Origin: Mesorhizobium xinjiangense
GTDB taxonomy: Bacteria > Pseudomonadota > Alphaproteobacteria > Rhizobiales > Rhizobiaceae
DNA length: 64,000 bases
Direction of reading: 5' to 3'
Assembly (NCBI RefSeq): GCF_009749525.1
Contig: NZ_WOAC01000018.1
Location: 45,592-109,591 of the forward strand
Under the pieces are notes generated by a model. It had not been told where the DNA came from, ran no database searches, and saw only the letters and a program-made list of their open reading frames with translations. Both the position numbers and the translations under genes were made by a program. Every line of letters begins with the position of its first letter. Within the stretch, counting starts at the first letter, position 1. Of this stretch, positions 36,972 through 46,786 are shown one piece after another.

Positions 36972-38096
36972 TTAACGATCGAGAACCGATCGCAGCTCGA
37001 CCAGATTGGACCGGGCGCGCAGCACATAAAAGCCCATCGTCGCAAGGTGGGTCGGCATGATCCAGCCGGATTCGTTGCCATTGGAGACGATGAAGGGGCG
37101 GATGTCGAGCGCAGCGCGGAACTGCTGCTCGGTCGTCTGCCATAACGGCCCGACCGAACGCTGCTTGATGACGTCCTCGAAATCGGCGCTGGCCGCATGG
37201 AGGATGCCGTAATAGCCGTAGAGCTGGCCGTAGGAGAACCAGAACCGGTCGTCGGCGCGCGTGTCGAACCAGCCGAGATTGTAGTTCTCCGAGCGCTCGC
37301 GCAGGATTGCCGATGTCGAGCCGATATCGCTCGAGATGCGGTCGATGAAGGCGATGAGGTTGTCGGCCCGGGCGTCGAATACGGCGTCGCAACGCTCCAG
37401 GCGGTCATTGAACGACCTCAGGTCGCGGATCGCCGCACGATAGAAAGACGGCGTCGGCGTCTTCGGTCCGAACGGATTGATGCCGAAATACCAGGTGGAC
37501 TCGTCGAATTGCAGATTGCCGCGCGCGTCCTGCAGATTGCTGTCGATCTGCGAGGTCCCGCGCACACGACCGAGCGTGTCGACCAATTCGATCGAGGTCC
37601 GCCGGATCGCCTGGTTCACGCCGCGCTGGAACGACGCCTTGTTGTCGAAGAAGGGCGTATCGTCCCAGTCGAGGCCGAAGAAACCGACCTTGTAGAGGAT
37701 CATCGACGAGATCCATGCATTCTGATTGACGTTCACGTCGACAAGGTCGGCTGTCACGTCGGCAATGGCCGAACGCCCGCAGGTCCTGGCCGTGTCCGCC
37801 CCATCGGCGGTCGACACCTGTTCGCCGGCGGAGACGTTGCGGTTCTCCAGCCCATACGCCGCGACATAATCGGGATCGAAGCCGGCCCAATGCTGTGTCT
37901 GGTAGGCGAAATAGCCGTAAAGCCCGAGGAAACCGACGACGGCAGCGCCGGCCACCGTCTTCACGATCCAGCCCTTGCGCCAATACCAGCGGCCGAGCCA
38001 CATGAACGGCCACAGCAGAACGCCGATCGCAAATCCGACGCCCCGGCCAAGCCAGTAGAAGACACGCGTCATGAAGGCGACGATCGGTTCGAGCAT
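36972..38096 (-). CDS. DUF2333 family membrane protein
   Basis: 374-aa protein with one N-terminal membrane helix (about residues 46-66, after a basic, aromatic-rich segment), then a large periplasmic domain carrying DUF2333. Conserved stretches include NQNAWISSMILYKVGFFGLDWDDTPFFDNKASFQRGV and the final ESGWIMPTHLATMGFYVLRARSNL. The family occurs in alpha- and gammaproteobacteria; its function is unknown, though an envelope role is likely from topology. Confidence 0.9.
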   Translation of the reverse strand: MLEPIVAFMTRVFYWLGRGVGFAIGVLLWPFMWLGRWYWRKGWIVKTVAGAAVVGFLGLYGYFAYQTQHWAGFDPDYVAAYGLENRNVSAGEQVSTADGADTARTCGRSAIADVTADLVDVNVNQNAWISSMILYKVGFFGLDWDDTPFFDNKASFQRGVNQAIRRTSIELVDTLGRVRGTSQIDSNLQDARGNLQFDESTWYFGINPFGPKTPTPSFYRAAIRDLRSFNDRLERCDAVFDARADNLIAFIDRISSDIGSTSAILRERSENYNLGWFDTRADDRFWFSYGQLYGYYGILHAASADFEDVIKQRSVGPLWQTTEQQFRAALDIRPFIVSNGNESGWIMPTHLATMGFYVLRARSNLVELRSVLDR

Positions 38097-38327
38097 GGGT
38101 TCCTCTCCAAACTGACAATTCCCACAGGCGTCCCCGAAACGCCGCCCAATGCATCAGATATGCGGTCTTGAGCGTCGCAACAAGCTGACGCCCGCAAACC
38201 TCAAAGAACGAACGCAAGGCATGGAGACTATAGGCAGCGAAGGTCGGGATTGAAAGCGAGACGGAAACCGGCCGGCGGGAGCAAAGTCACGTATTGCTTG
38301 CGCGTCGCGAGATGCACGCGATGCGGC

Positions 38328-38939
38328 TCATTTACGGGCAAAACCGACCATGTCTTCGGGCGGAATGCGGCCCATCTCCTCCTCCCAATGCCGGCGGCAC
38401 AGCGAGACATAGACATCCTTGCCGATCGCCACCTGCTCGCCTTCCTTCGCCACCTTTCCGTCCGGCCCGAGGCGCACCACCATCGTCGCCTTGCGCCCGC
38501 AGCGGCAGATCGTCCTGACCTCGCGCAGTTCGTCGGCGATCGCCAGCAGAGCCCGCGAACCGGAAAACAGCTTTCCCTGGAAGTCGGTCCTCAGGCCGTA
38601 GCACATGACTGGAATGTCGAGCCTGTCGGCGATGCGGGCGAGCTGCCAGACCTGTTCGTCTTCGAGAAACTGCGCTTCGTCGACGAACACGCAATGCACA
38701 CCGGTGTGCGCGTGGTGCTCGGCCACTTGCGCGTGGAGGTCGTCGCCGTCGCGAAACATCGCCGCCTCGCTTTCAAGCCCGATGCGCGAGGAGATGTAGC
38801 CCTGGTCGTGCCGGCGGTAGTGTCCGGCGACGAACAGCATGGTCGTCATGCCCCGCTCGCGGTAATTGTAGGACGCCTGAAGCAACAAGGTGGATTTGCC
38901 GGCGTTCATCGTTGCGTAGTGGAAATAGAGCTTGGCCAT
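38328..38939 (-). CDS. tdk: Thymidine kinase (type II)
   Basis: 203-aa cytoplasmic salvage enzyme that phosphorylates thymidine with ATP. The P-loop ATMNAGKSTLLLQ (about residues 9-21), the catalytic acidic region CVFVDEAQFL, and the zinc-lasso cysteines (CRCGRKATM and the later CRRHWEEE) are present. The true start MAKLYFHY is at 38939. It is divergent from choX across 250 bp. Confidence 0.96.
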   Translation of the reverse strand: MAKLYFHYATMNAGKSTLLLQASYNYRERGMTTMLFVAGHYRRHDQGYISSRIGLESEAAMFRDGDDLHAQVAEHHAHTGVHCVFVDEAQFLEDEQVWQLARIADRLDIPVMCYGLRTDFQGKLFSGSRALLAIADELREVRTICRCGRKATMVVRLGPDGKVAKEGEQVAIGKDVYVSLCRRHWEEEMGRIPPEDMVGFARK

Positions 38940-39189
38940 TGTTGCACGTGCGATTGGTCGGACCGGGTCATTAACCGCATCCGGGCCCGCCTGGGGAGAG
39001 CGAATGGCGCGGCATCCACCAAAATCCGTCGAAACGGTTCCTAGCGCCGCCGCTTGGCGCGATGCCGGCCCTTCCTCGGCCAAGGTGCTTGAATCGAATG
39101 ACAAATGGTGTTTGGTTCAAGGCACCTTACGCTGGACGCGTCGGAACGATTGCCGTCTGGCCTCAACAACAAGAATCGGGAGACGATCA

Positions 39190-40134
39190 ATGAACCGTTT
39201 GCAGACCGCCGTGCTGGCGCTTGGTGTAGCCTCCACGCTCGGCGGCAATGCCGTTGCCGCCGATCCGGACAGTTGCCGGGAAGTCAGGTTCTCCGACGTC
39301 GGCTGGACCGACATCACCGCCACCACGGCCACCGCTTCGGTCATTCTGGAGGCGCTCGGCTACGAACCTTCGGTGGAGATCCTGTCGGTGCCGGTCACCT
39401 ACACCTCGCTCAAGAACGGCGACATCGACGTCTTTCTCGGCAACTGGATGCCGACCATGGAAGCCGACATCGCGCCCTATCGCGAGGGCGGCTCGGTGGA
39501 GACGGTGGTGACCAATCTCGAAGGCGCCAAATACACCCTCGCCGTGCCGCAATACACCTATGACGCCGGTCTGAAATCCTTTGCCGACATCGCCAAGTTC
39601 AGCGACCAGCTCGACGGCAAGATCTACGGCATCGAGGCCGGCAATGACGGCAACCGGCTGATCCTCGACATGATCGCCAACGACCAGTTCGGCCTCGGCG
39701 GTTTCGAGCTCGTCGAAAGCTCCGAGGCCGGCATGCTGTCGGCTGTCACCAGGGCCGGCAGGAACCAGGAGGATGTCGTCTTTCTCGGCTGGGAGCCGCA
39801 TCCGATGAACGCCAATATCGATATGGCCTATCTGGAGGGCGGCGATGAGGTGTTCGGTCCCAATTACGGCGGCGCCACCGTCCTGACCAATGTGCGCAAG
39901 GGCTATACCGGGGAATGCCCGAATGTCGGGGCGTTTCTGAACAACCTCGTTTTCTCGCTGGAGATGGAAAACGAGATCATGGGCGCCATCCTCGACGAGG
40001 GCAAGGACCCGCAGGACGCGGCGAGGGAATGGCTGAAGGCCAATCCCGAAGCAGTGGAGCCGTGGCTCGCGGGCGTGACCACCTTCGACGGAAGCGACGC
40101 GATGGCGGCGGTCAAGTCGGCCATCGGCGGCTAA
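39190..40134 (+). CDS. choX: Choline ABC transporter, periplasmic choline-binding protein
   Basis: 314-aa substrate-binding protein of the choXWV system. Residues 1-23 form a signal peptide. The mature protein starts with DPDSCREVRFSDVGWTDITATTA, nearly identical in pattern to S. meliloti ChoX, and contains the ligand-binding features VPVTYTSLKNGDIDVFLGNW, GIEAGNDGNR and GWEPHPMN. It captures choline in the periplasm for ChoWV; choline serves as a precursor of glycine betaine and phosphatidylcholine. A stem-loop at 40160-40187 separates it from choW. Confidence 0.95.
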   Translation: MNRLQTAVLALGVASTLGGNAVAADPDSCREVRFSDVGWTDITATTATASVILEALGYEPSVEILSVPVTYTSLKNGDIDVFLGNWMPTMEADIAPYREGGSVETVVTNLEGAKYTLAVPQYTYDAGLKSFADIAKFSDQLDGKIYGIEAGNDGNRLILDMIANDQFGLGGFELVESSEAGMLSAVTRAGRNQEDVVFLGWEPHPMNANIDMAYLEGGDEVFGPNYGGATVLTNVRKGYTGECPNVGAFLNNLVFSLEMENEIMGAILDEGKDPQDAAREWLKANPEAVEPWLAGVTTFDGSDAMAAVKSAIGG

Positions 40135-40159
40135 TCGAGCCGTCCGGATGAGATCGCGC

Positions 40160-40187
40160 GGCGGCCGGCTGACCATTGCCGGCCGCC
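40160..40187 (+). terminator. Intercistronic stem-loop choX/choW
   Basis: Perfect 10-bp stem GGCGGCCGGC / GCCGGCCGCC with an 8-nt loop, followed only by GTTTG. Such structures after a binding-protein gene usually give partial termination or protect the choX mRNA 3' end, raising binding protein over permease. Confidence 0.65.
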
Positions 40188-40213
40188 GTTTGCATTGAGG
40201 GGAATTGACAATC

Positions 40214-41068
40214 ATGGACCCTGTATCGACCTGGATCGCCGACACGAAGATACCGATCGGCCGCTGGGGAAGGCAGTTCTTCGACTTCCTGACCGACAAT
40301 TTCGCATGGTTCTTCGATTCGATCGCCAACAGCCTGGCCACCGTCCTCGACGGGCTGGTCGATGCCCTGCTGTTCATTCCGCCGGTGGTGCTGGCGGCGG
40401 CCGTAGCGGCGCTGGCCTGGTGGCTGCAGAAGTCCTGGAAGCTCGCCCTGGCGACCCTCCTCGGCCTTGTCTTCATCATCAACCAGGATCTGTGGGACGA
40501 GACGGTCGAGACGCTCGTCCTGGTCGTGGCCGCGGCGGCATGCTCGATGGCCATCGGCGTGCCGATCGGCATATGGGCCGCCCACAACGCCCGGATCTAT
40601 CGGGTGCTGCAGCCGATCCTCGACCTGATGCAGACCATGCCGACCTTCGTCTATCTGATCCCGGTGCTGATCCTCTTCGGGCTCGGCATCGCGCCCGGCC
40701 TGATCGTCACGGTGATCTTCGCCTCGCCGGCACCGATCCGGCTGACCTATCTCGGCATCACCTCGGTTCCCGCTCCGATGCTGGAGGCGGGCGAGGCCTT
40801 CGGCGCCACCAAGCGGCAATTGCTGTGGAAGGTCGAGCTTCCCGCCGCCCTGCCCTCCATCATGGCGGGGCTGACCCAATGCATCATGCTGTCCTTGTCG
40901 ATGGTCGTCATCGCCGCGCTGATCGGCGCCAACGGCCTGGGCAAGCCGGTGGTGCGCGCGCTCAACACGGTCAACATCCCGCTCGGGCTCGAAGCGGGGC
41001 TGGCGATCGTCGTGCTGGCCATCGTGCTTGACCGCATGAGCCGGGTTTCCAGGGGAGACGCCAAATGA
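40214..41068 (+). CDS. choW: Choline ABC transporter permease
   Basis: 284-aa inner-membrane permease of the ProW/ChoW type with about five to six helices and the EAA-loop region EAGEAFGATKRQLLWKVELPAALP that contacts the ATPase. The start at MDPVSTW (40214) has GAGGGGA about 10 bases upstream; the TTG at 40205 is less likely. The gene overlaps choV by 4 bp. Confidence 0.93.
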   Translation: MDPVSTWIADTKIPIGRWGRQFFDFLTDNFAWFFDSIANSLATVLDGLVDALLFIPPVVLAAAVAALAWWLQKSWKLALATLLGLVFIINQDLWDETVETLVLVVAAAACSMAIGVPIGIWAAHNARIYRVLQPILDLMQTMPTFVYLIPVLILFGLGIAPGLIVTVIFASPAPIRLTYLGITSVPAPMLEAGEAFGATKRQLLWKVELPAALPSIMAGLTQCIMLSLSMVVIAALIGANGLGKPVVRALNTVNIPLGLEAGLAIVVLAIVLDRMSRVSRGDAK

Positions 41069-42246
41069 AGCCGGCGGTCGAATTCAAGCATGTCGACATC
41101 ATCTTCGGCGAGGAGCCGGCAAATGCGCTGTCGCTGCTCGACAAGGGCGCCAGCCGCGACGAGATCCTGGAAAAGACCGGCAATGTGCTCGGCTGCGCCG
41201 ACTGCTCGATGACCGTCGCTGAGGGCGAGATCTCGGTTCTGATGGGTCTTTCGGGCTCTGGCAAGTCGACATTGCTGCGCGCCGTCAACAGGCTCAACAC
41301 GGTCACGCGCGGCGAGGTCATCGTCCATGACGGCGACTGGTCGGCCGATGTGGTCTCGTGCAGCGAGCAGGAATTGCGCAAGATCCGCCGCGAATGCGTC
41401 GCCATGGTCTTCCAGCAGTTCGCGCTGCTGCCCTGGCGCACGGTGGCGGAAAATGTCGGCTTCGGCCTCGAACTGGCCGGTGTGCCCGAGAAGGAGCGCG
41501 AGGAGTGCGTCGCCAGGCAGCTCGAGCTCGTCCATCTCGAACAATGGGCCGACAAATACGCGCACGAGCTGTCCGGCGGCATGCAGCAGCGTGTCGGGCT
41601 CGCCCGCGCATTCGCCACGGAAGCCCCGATCCTCTTGATGGACGAGCCGTTCTCGGCCCTCGACCCGCTGATCCGCACCAAGCTGCAGGACGAACTGCTG
41701 CAGCTTCAGGCCGACCTGAAGAAGACCATCCTGTTCGTCAGCCACGACCTGGAAGAGGCGCTGAAGATCGGCAACCGGATCACCATCATGGAGGGCGGCT
41801 ACATCGTCCAGTCGGGCACGCCGGAAGAGATCGTGCTCGAGCCGGCCAACGACTATGTGCGCGACTTCATCTCCAACGTGAATCCGCTTTCGGTGCTCAC
41901 GGCCTGGAACATCATGCGCGACCGGCGCGACCTCGACCAGGGCGAGGACGGCTGGGTCTGGCTCGACCGGCGCAAGACGACGCGCTTCCGGCTCGACGAC
42001 AAGCACATGGTGATCGGCGCCGAGCGCAACGGCAAGCCCGCCAGCTGGGACTCGTGTGACGGCATCGGCGATACCGCCCCCGAAGAGCCGACCGTCTTCT
42101 GGGCCCAGGCCGGAACGCCGCTGAAGACGGTGATGCTCGCCATGCACCGCTCGCAGACCGCGCCCGTCGCCGTCTTCGACGACCAGTCGCGCTTTCTCGG
42201 CGCGATCGGGGTCAGGGACGTGCTGGGCTCGGTGCTGCGGCGTTGA
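41065..42246 (+). CDS. choV: Choline ABC transporter ATP-binding protein
   Basis: 393-aa ATPase that powers ChoXW. Walker A is GLSGSGKSTLLR, the Q-loop lies in MVFQQFALLPWRTV, the signature is LSGGMQQRVGLARA and Walker B is ILLMDEPFSALDP. As in other quaternary-amine importers, the C-terminal half (about 270-393) is a CBS-like regulatory region that probably senses ionic strength. It overlaps choW by 4 bp (ATGA). A 12-bp stem-loop follows the gene. Confidence 0.95.
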   Translation: MKPAVEFKHVDIIFGEEPANALSLLDKGASRDEILEKTGNVLGCADCSMTVAEGEISVLMGLSGSGKSTLLRAVNRLNTVTRGEVIVHDGDWSADVVSCSEQELRKIRRECVAMVFQQFALLPWRTVAENVGFGLELAGVPEKEREECVARQLELVHLEQWADKYAHELSGGMQQRVGLARAFATEAPILLMDEPFSALDPLIRTKLQDELLQLQADLKKTILFVSHDLEEALKIGNRITIMEGGYIVQSGTPEEIVLEPANDYVRDFISNVNPLSVLTAWNIMRDRRDLDQGEDGWVWLDRRKTTRFRLDDKHMVIGAERNGKPASWDSCDGIGDTAPEEPTVFWAQAGTPLKTVMLAMHRSQTAPVAVFDDQSRFLGAIGVRDVLGSVLRR

Positions 42247-42252
42247 CGCATC

Positions 42253-42285
42253 GGTGTGTCCTTTGCGCATCCGAAAGGACACACC
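42253..42285 (+). terminator. Stem-loop after choV
   Basis: Perfect 12-bp stem GGTGTGTCCTTT / AAAGGACACACC with a 9-nt loop, but no following T-run. It may stabilise the mRNA end or need Rho for termination. A second palindrome, ACCGGTTGCCCAACCGGT, lies at 42311-42328. Confidence 0.5.
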
Positions 42286-42501
42286 GCGCAACGAGCATCC
42301 TCTGTAGAGAACCGGTTGCCCAACCGGTGAGGCCGCGTTTCCAAGCCGCTCCGTCGTGGATGCCAACTAACAATCTCAATCCTCAATCGCGGTCGTGGCA
42401 ATCGATCCGCGCAGCGCCGCCGACAACCGATAGGTGGTCCGGTTCAATCGCAGGGTCGTCCGACAACCGATCTAAGGTGCTGCATCAGATGCAGTAGATG
42501 C

Positions 42502-45500
42502 TCACAATGACGGGTCGACGGTAGCAGAAACGGGAACACGTGAAGGCCCGGGGTCGAAGAACAGCGAATAGAACACCGGCGTCACGCCAAGCGTCATGAC
42601 GGTGCCGATGCCGAGTCCGAAAGCGATGACGCTTGCCATGCCATAGAACAGCGGGTCCCTGGTCAGGATCAGCGGCAGCAGGCCGAGGATCGTCGTCACC
42701 GTCGTCATCAGGATGGGCCGGAGACGCCGTGCCGAGGCGGTGACGATCGCTTCCATATCGCTCGACTTGGCCTCTAGTCGTTCGACGTCGATGCGGTCGA
42801 TCAGCACGATGGCGTTATTGATGATGATGCCGGCGAGCGACAGGATGCCGAGAATCACCATAAAGCCGAAGTCCGCCCGCATGACATGCAGGCCGATTGC
42901 CGCGCCCACGATCAGGAGCGGAATGGACGCGACGATGATCAGTGGCCGGCGGAAGGAATTGAACTGGGCGATCAGCAGAAGGAACATCGCGCCGATGCAC
43001 AGCGGCACATTGGCGCCGAGCGCGGCCTTGCCTTCACTCGAGTGGGTGACGATCCCGTCATATTCGATCACATGGCCAGGCGGCAGCGTCGCACGCAGTT
43101 CCTCCAGCGCCGGTTCGATCCGGGGAACGAGATCTTCCGGCGAAAAGGCGAGTGGCCGACCCTCGATAGTCACCGTGCGGGTAAGGTCCTCGCGCTGGAT
43201 GACGGCGAAGTCGCTGGCAAGCTTGATGTCGGCCACCTGAATGAGAGGCACCGTGCCCGATCCCGAGGAACGCTGGATGCCGATCGTCTCCATGCGTTCA
43301 ACGTCGCGGCGCTCGACGTCGACGGCGCGTGCGACGATGGGGAAGATATCGTCGCCTTCGCGGTATTCGGAGATGCGCTGGCCGGAGAAATAGGCCGACA
43401 GCGTGTCGGCGATGTCGGAGGAGGTGACGCCGTTGCGGCGGGCGCGGGCCTGGTCGATGTCGACCACGAGCTTGGGGATGCGGTTTTCCCAGTCCTGAAA
43501 GACGTCGATGGTGCCGGGAATGGCGCGAAGGGCGGCCTCGACCACCCGCGCCTCGGCGTAGATGACCTCTGCGTCCGGCCCTTTCAGCTGGATATGGAAG
43601 ACGCCAGGATCCGAGGGACCGAGGAACATGTCGGTCACGCGCACCTGGATCGCCGGGAACTCGGCACGGAACATCGCACGCAGATCGCCGAGCGCCTGGG
43701 ACATATTCTTGATGGTGTCGAGATTGGCGACGATGAAGGCCTTGTTGGGCGCCGGGTCGAGCGGCGCCAGCGAGAGCACGAAGCGCGGCCCGCCATAGCC
43801 CGCATAGGCGGCGAAATCGTCGAGATAGGGAAAGCGCTCCTTGTCCGCGAGGATGGGGAACAGGCGCTGAAGCGTGGCGTCGGTGGTGTTGAGAGAGACG
43901 TCGGCGGGCAGGTCGAGGGTGATGAGCACTTGCGCACGATCGCTTGCCGGGAAGAAGCGCTGCGGCACCTTGCTCATCGCCCAGCCGCCGGCCGCAAGCG
44001 CCATGAACATGAGGATCAGGAAGGGGATACGCAGGCGCAGAGTGCACCGCAGGAGGCCTGCATAGCCTCGCTCGAATACGGCGAAGACGCTGCCCGTCGA
44101 CCCGGCATCCGCCACCCGCTCAGGGGCCTTCATGAAGCGATGGCACAGGACGGGCGTGACGGTCATCGCCAGCACCCAGGAGGTCGTGAGCGAGATCAGG
44201 ATGACGAGGGAGATGGAGCGCGTGTATTCGCCCGCCTCGTGTTCAGCCAGCATGAGCGGCAGGAAGACGAGGATCGTCGTCAGCGTTGAGGAAAGCAGCG
44301 GCAGCGCCAGCTCGCGCCCGGTGCGCTCAAGCGCCTCGTCGCGCGACGCACCTTCCTCCATGCGGCGCTTGAAGTCCTCGGCGATCACGATGCCGTTGTC
44401 GACCAGAAGCCCGAGCGCGATCACCAGCGTGGCGAGGCTCATGCGCTCCAGCGGAATGCCGGCAAATCCCATGATCGCCAGTGTGACGAGCATGACGGCC
44501 GGCACAATGGAGCCGACGATCAGGCCGATACGCACGCCGAGGAACAGGACGACAACAGCCAGCACGATACCGAGTGTCTGCAAAACATTGCTGGTTACGC
44601 CGTAGACGGCGTTGCCCACCTGGTCGGCCTGAAAGGTGACGATATCGAGCTTGTACCCGACCGGCAGCGTGGCCTCGATCTCCTGCAGCTTCTCGCGCAG
44701 CTTAGGGCCGTATTCCAGCACGCGATGGCCGTCGAGCATGGAGACGGCGAAGATGATGGCGGGCGCGCCGTTGTAGTAGGCCGTGCGCTGCGGCGGATCG
44801 ACCGTGCCGCGCGTGACGGACGCCAGATCGCGCAGCGGTACGGCACCCCTGCTGTCGGGCAGCGCAATCAGCGTCTCGCGCACCTGCTCGAGTGAATCGA
44901 AATTGCCGGTGGGCGCGACGATGAAGGTGCGCGCGCCCGCGTCGATCTCACCGCCCGGCCGGATGGTGTTCTGCGCCCTCACGGCGGCGATCACCTGATC
45001 GGTCGAAAGGCCGAGCTCGGCCAGCCGGGTGTTCGAGGCCCCGATAAAGATGCGTTCGTCCTGGACGCCGTGCAGTTCGACCTTTTTCGTGCCCTCCACA
45101 CCATATAGCTGGTCGCGCACGTGCTTGGCGATGTCGTGCATCTCGCCCATCGAGAAGCCGTCGGCGGTGAGCGCCGCGGTGACGACCGCCACATCGCCGA
45201 AGTCGTCGTTGATGATCGGCGTCTGCGTTCCCTCGGGCAGGCGGCTGCTCGCCTCCTCCACCTTTTCACGCAGATCGTCCCAGATCTGGTCGAGTTCGAA
45301 ATAGCGCTGCTGTACGACGGCATGGATGATGGAGACGCCGGCGCGGGTGCTCGAGCGGATCTCCTTGATCTCCGGGATCTGGCGGATCGCTTCTTCGAGC
45401 GTCTTGGTAATCAGAAGCTCCGTGCGTTCGGGCGACAGGCCAGGATAACGCGTGGTGATGACGGCTTCACGGATGGTGATCTTAGGGTCTTCCTGCGCCG

Positions 45501-45597
45501 GCAGGGTAAAATAGTTGCGCACGCCGAGCACCATCAGGAGAACGACGAACGTGAAGACGACGGGCTGGTAGCGCCGTGCGAGAGTGGAGATGGTCAT
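42502..45597 (-). CDS. RND efflux pump inner-membrane transporter (HAE1-type)
   Basis: 1031-aa resistance-nodulation-division transporter with 12 helices, two large periplasmic loops and the internal repeat of the family. The proton-relay acidic pair is visible in TM4 (LVDNGIVIAEDF). It is expected to export hydrophobic drugs or metabolites from the periplasm with the adaptor encoded directly upstream. No outer-membrane channel gene is present, so a TolC-like partner must lie elsewhere. The start at MTISTLARRY follows the adaptor stop by 12 bp. Confidence 0.95.
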   Translation of the reverse strand: MTISTLARRYQPVVFTFVVLLMVLGVRNYFTLPAQEDPKITIREAVITTRYPGLSPERTELLITKTLEEAIRQIPEIKEIRSSTRAGVSIIHAVVQQRYFELDQIWDDLREKVEEASSRLPEGTQTPIINDDFGDVAVVTAALTADGFSMGEMHDIAKHVRDQLYGVEGTKKVELHGVQDERIFIGASNTRLAELGLSTDQVIAAVRAQNTIRPGGEIDAGARTFIVAPTGNFDSLEQVRETLIALPDSRGAVPLRDLASVTRGTVDPPQRTAYYNGAPAIIFAVSMLDGHRVLEYGPKLREKLQEIEATLPVGYKLDIVTFQADQVGNAVYGVTSNVLQTLGIVLAVVVLFLGVRIGLIVGSIVPAVMLVTLAIMGFAGIPLERMSLATLVIALGLLVDNGIVIAEDFKRRMEEGASRDEALERTGRELALPLLSSTLTTILVFLPLMLAEHEAGEYTRSISLVILISLTTSWVLAMTVTPVLCHRFMKAPERVADAGSTGSVFAVFERGYAGLLRCTLRLRIPFLILMFMALAAGGWAMSKVPQRFFPASDRAQVLITLDLPADVSLNTTDATLQRLFPILADKERFPYLDDFAAYAGYGGPRFVLSLAPLDPAPNKAFIVANLDTIKNMSQALGDLRAMFRAEFPAIQVRVTDMFLGPSDPGVFHIQLKGPDAEVIYAEARVVEAALRAIPGTIDVFQDWENRIPKLVVDIDQARARRNGVTSSDIADTLSAYFSGQRISEYREGDDIFPIVARAVDVERRDVERMETIGIQRSSGSGTVPLIQVADIKLASDFAVIQREDLTRTVTIEGRPLAFSPEDLVPRIEPALEELRATLPPGHVIEYDGIVTHSSEGKAALGANVPLCIGAMFLLLIAQFNSFRRPLIIVASIPLLIVGAAIGLHVMRADFGFMVILGILSLAGIIINNAIVLIDRIDVERLEAKSSDMEAIVTASARRLRPILMTTVTTILGLLPLILTRDPLFYGMASVIAFGLGIGTVMTLGVTPVFYSLFFDPGPSRVPVSATVDPSL

Positions 45598-45609
45598 GTC
45601 TGCACCGGT

Positions 45610-46782
45610 TCAGGGATTGAAGAGGGCGATGCCCACACCCAGCCGCGTGACCGCCTGCCCGTCGCGCAGGAAGGCGACGCCCTGGGCCGCAATGATGTCG
45701 CCGGTCACAAGCCCCTTCGAGATGATGGCGCTTGAGCCAGTCAGTTTCGCAATCGTGATCGGCACGCGCGTCACCGTGCTCGTTTCCTCGTCGAAGCGAA
45801 AGGCCACGGCTTTTGCATCGTCCTCGAGCAGGAAGGCCGTCAGCGGAATGCTGAGCAAGGGCTGATCTGCCCCTGTGTCGTCATTGGCAAGATGCAGGGT
45901 AACCTCGGCGGTCATCCCGCTGCGCCACGCCACTTCCTCCGCGTCGATGCGGAGCGTCACTGGATAGGCGTTCCCCTCGGTGGACTGAGGGGCGATCTCA
46001 GTGACCGTGCCCTTGAAGGGCCGGGCGGTCACCGCCGGCAGCGAAATCTCGTGCCCGCTTGCACCAAGGCTCAGACGGCCGACAATCGTCTCGGGCGCCG
46101 CTACGACCACTTCCATGCCGCCGGCACGCCCCTCGATCCGCAGGGCGGTCTGACCGGCGGAAACTTGCTGCGAGGGCTCGACCAGGCGCTCGGCGACGAC
46201 ACCCTCATAGGGCGCGTAAAGCGTTGCGTCCCTGAAGTCTTGTTTCGCCCGCTCGACCGCCGCGGCAAGGGCTGCCACCCGGCTTCCGGCCGCGTCATGC
46301 GCGGCACGCGCCGAGCCCAGCGCGGCATCCGCGATCCATTGCTTCTCATGGAGTTGCCGCTTGCGCGCCAGATCGCGCTCAGCCTCCGCACGCTTCGCTT
46401 GCGCCTCCTGCAACTCGCCCTCGCGCTGTTCCAGCATCAGAGCCAGCTTCTGCGTGTCGATGGTCGCCAGCGCCTCGCCGGCGGCAAAGCGCTCCCCAGG
46501 CTCCACGAACACGTCTTCCACGACCCCGGAAACCTCGAAGCTCAACGCCGTACGCTGTGCGGCCCGCGCCACGCCGGTCAGCCGTCGAGTCGTCTTGCCG
46601 GAGGCCGCCTCCACGACCGTCCAGGCGATCGGCCTCGACCGCTCCTTGGACGTCTCGCTCTCCGCGCTGCACCCTGCCATGGCAATCGTGGCCGCAACAA
46701 TCACTGCCGCATGTGCCTTCGCGAATGCGGTACGATGTCTTTCCTGCCTGCGCGTATCTGCGTGCATGTCGAAGCCGCTCAC
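45610..46782 (-). CDS. RND efflux periplasmic adaptor (membrane fusion protein), lipoprotein
   Basis: 390-aa adaptor that bridges the RND pump and an outer-membrane channel. The N-terminus has a lipoprotein signal with lipobox AMAGC (about residues 34-38). It then has a biotinyl-lipoyl-like and helical-hairpin region (about 70-190), followed by beta-barrel and membrane-proximal domains. The GTG at 46782 or an ATG five codons later (46767) may be the start; neither has a clear ribosome site. The TetR-type operator half-sites lie directly upstream. Confidence 0.9.
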   Translation of the reverse strand: MSGFDMHADTRRQERHRTAFAKAHAAVIVAATIAMAGCSAESETSKERSRPIAWTVVEAASGKTTRRLTGVARAAQRTALSFEVSGVVEDVFVEPGERFAAGEALATIDTQKLALMLEQREGELQEAQAKRAEAERDLARKRQLHEKQWIADAALGSARAAHDAAGSRVAALAAAVERAKQDFRDATLYAPYEGVVAERLVEPSQQVSAGQTALRIEGRAGGMEVVVAAPETIVGRLSLGASGHEISLPAVTARPFKGTVTEIAPQSTEGNAYPVTLRIDAEEVAWRSGMTAEVTLHLANDDTGADQPLLSIPLTAFLLEDDAKAVAFRFDEETSTVTRVPITIAKLTGSSAIISKGLVTGDIIAAQGVAFLRDGQAVTRLGVGIALFNP

Positions 46783-46786
46783 ATTT

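Noticed and set aside
42886..44289. A 467-codon plus-strand frame inside the RND transporter gene
   Set aside because: Antisense shadow; the RND protein on the minus strand is complete with conserved motifs.
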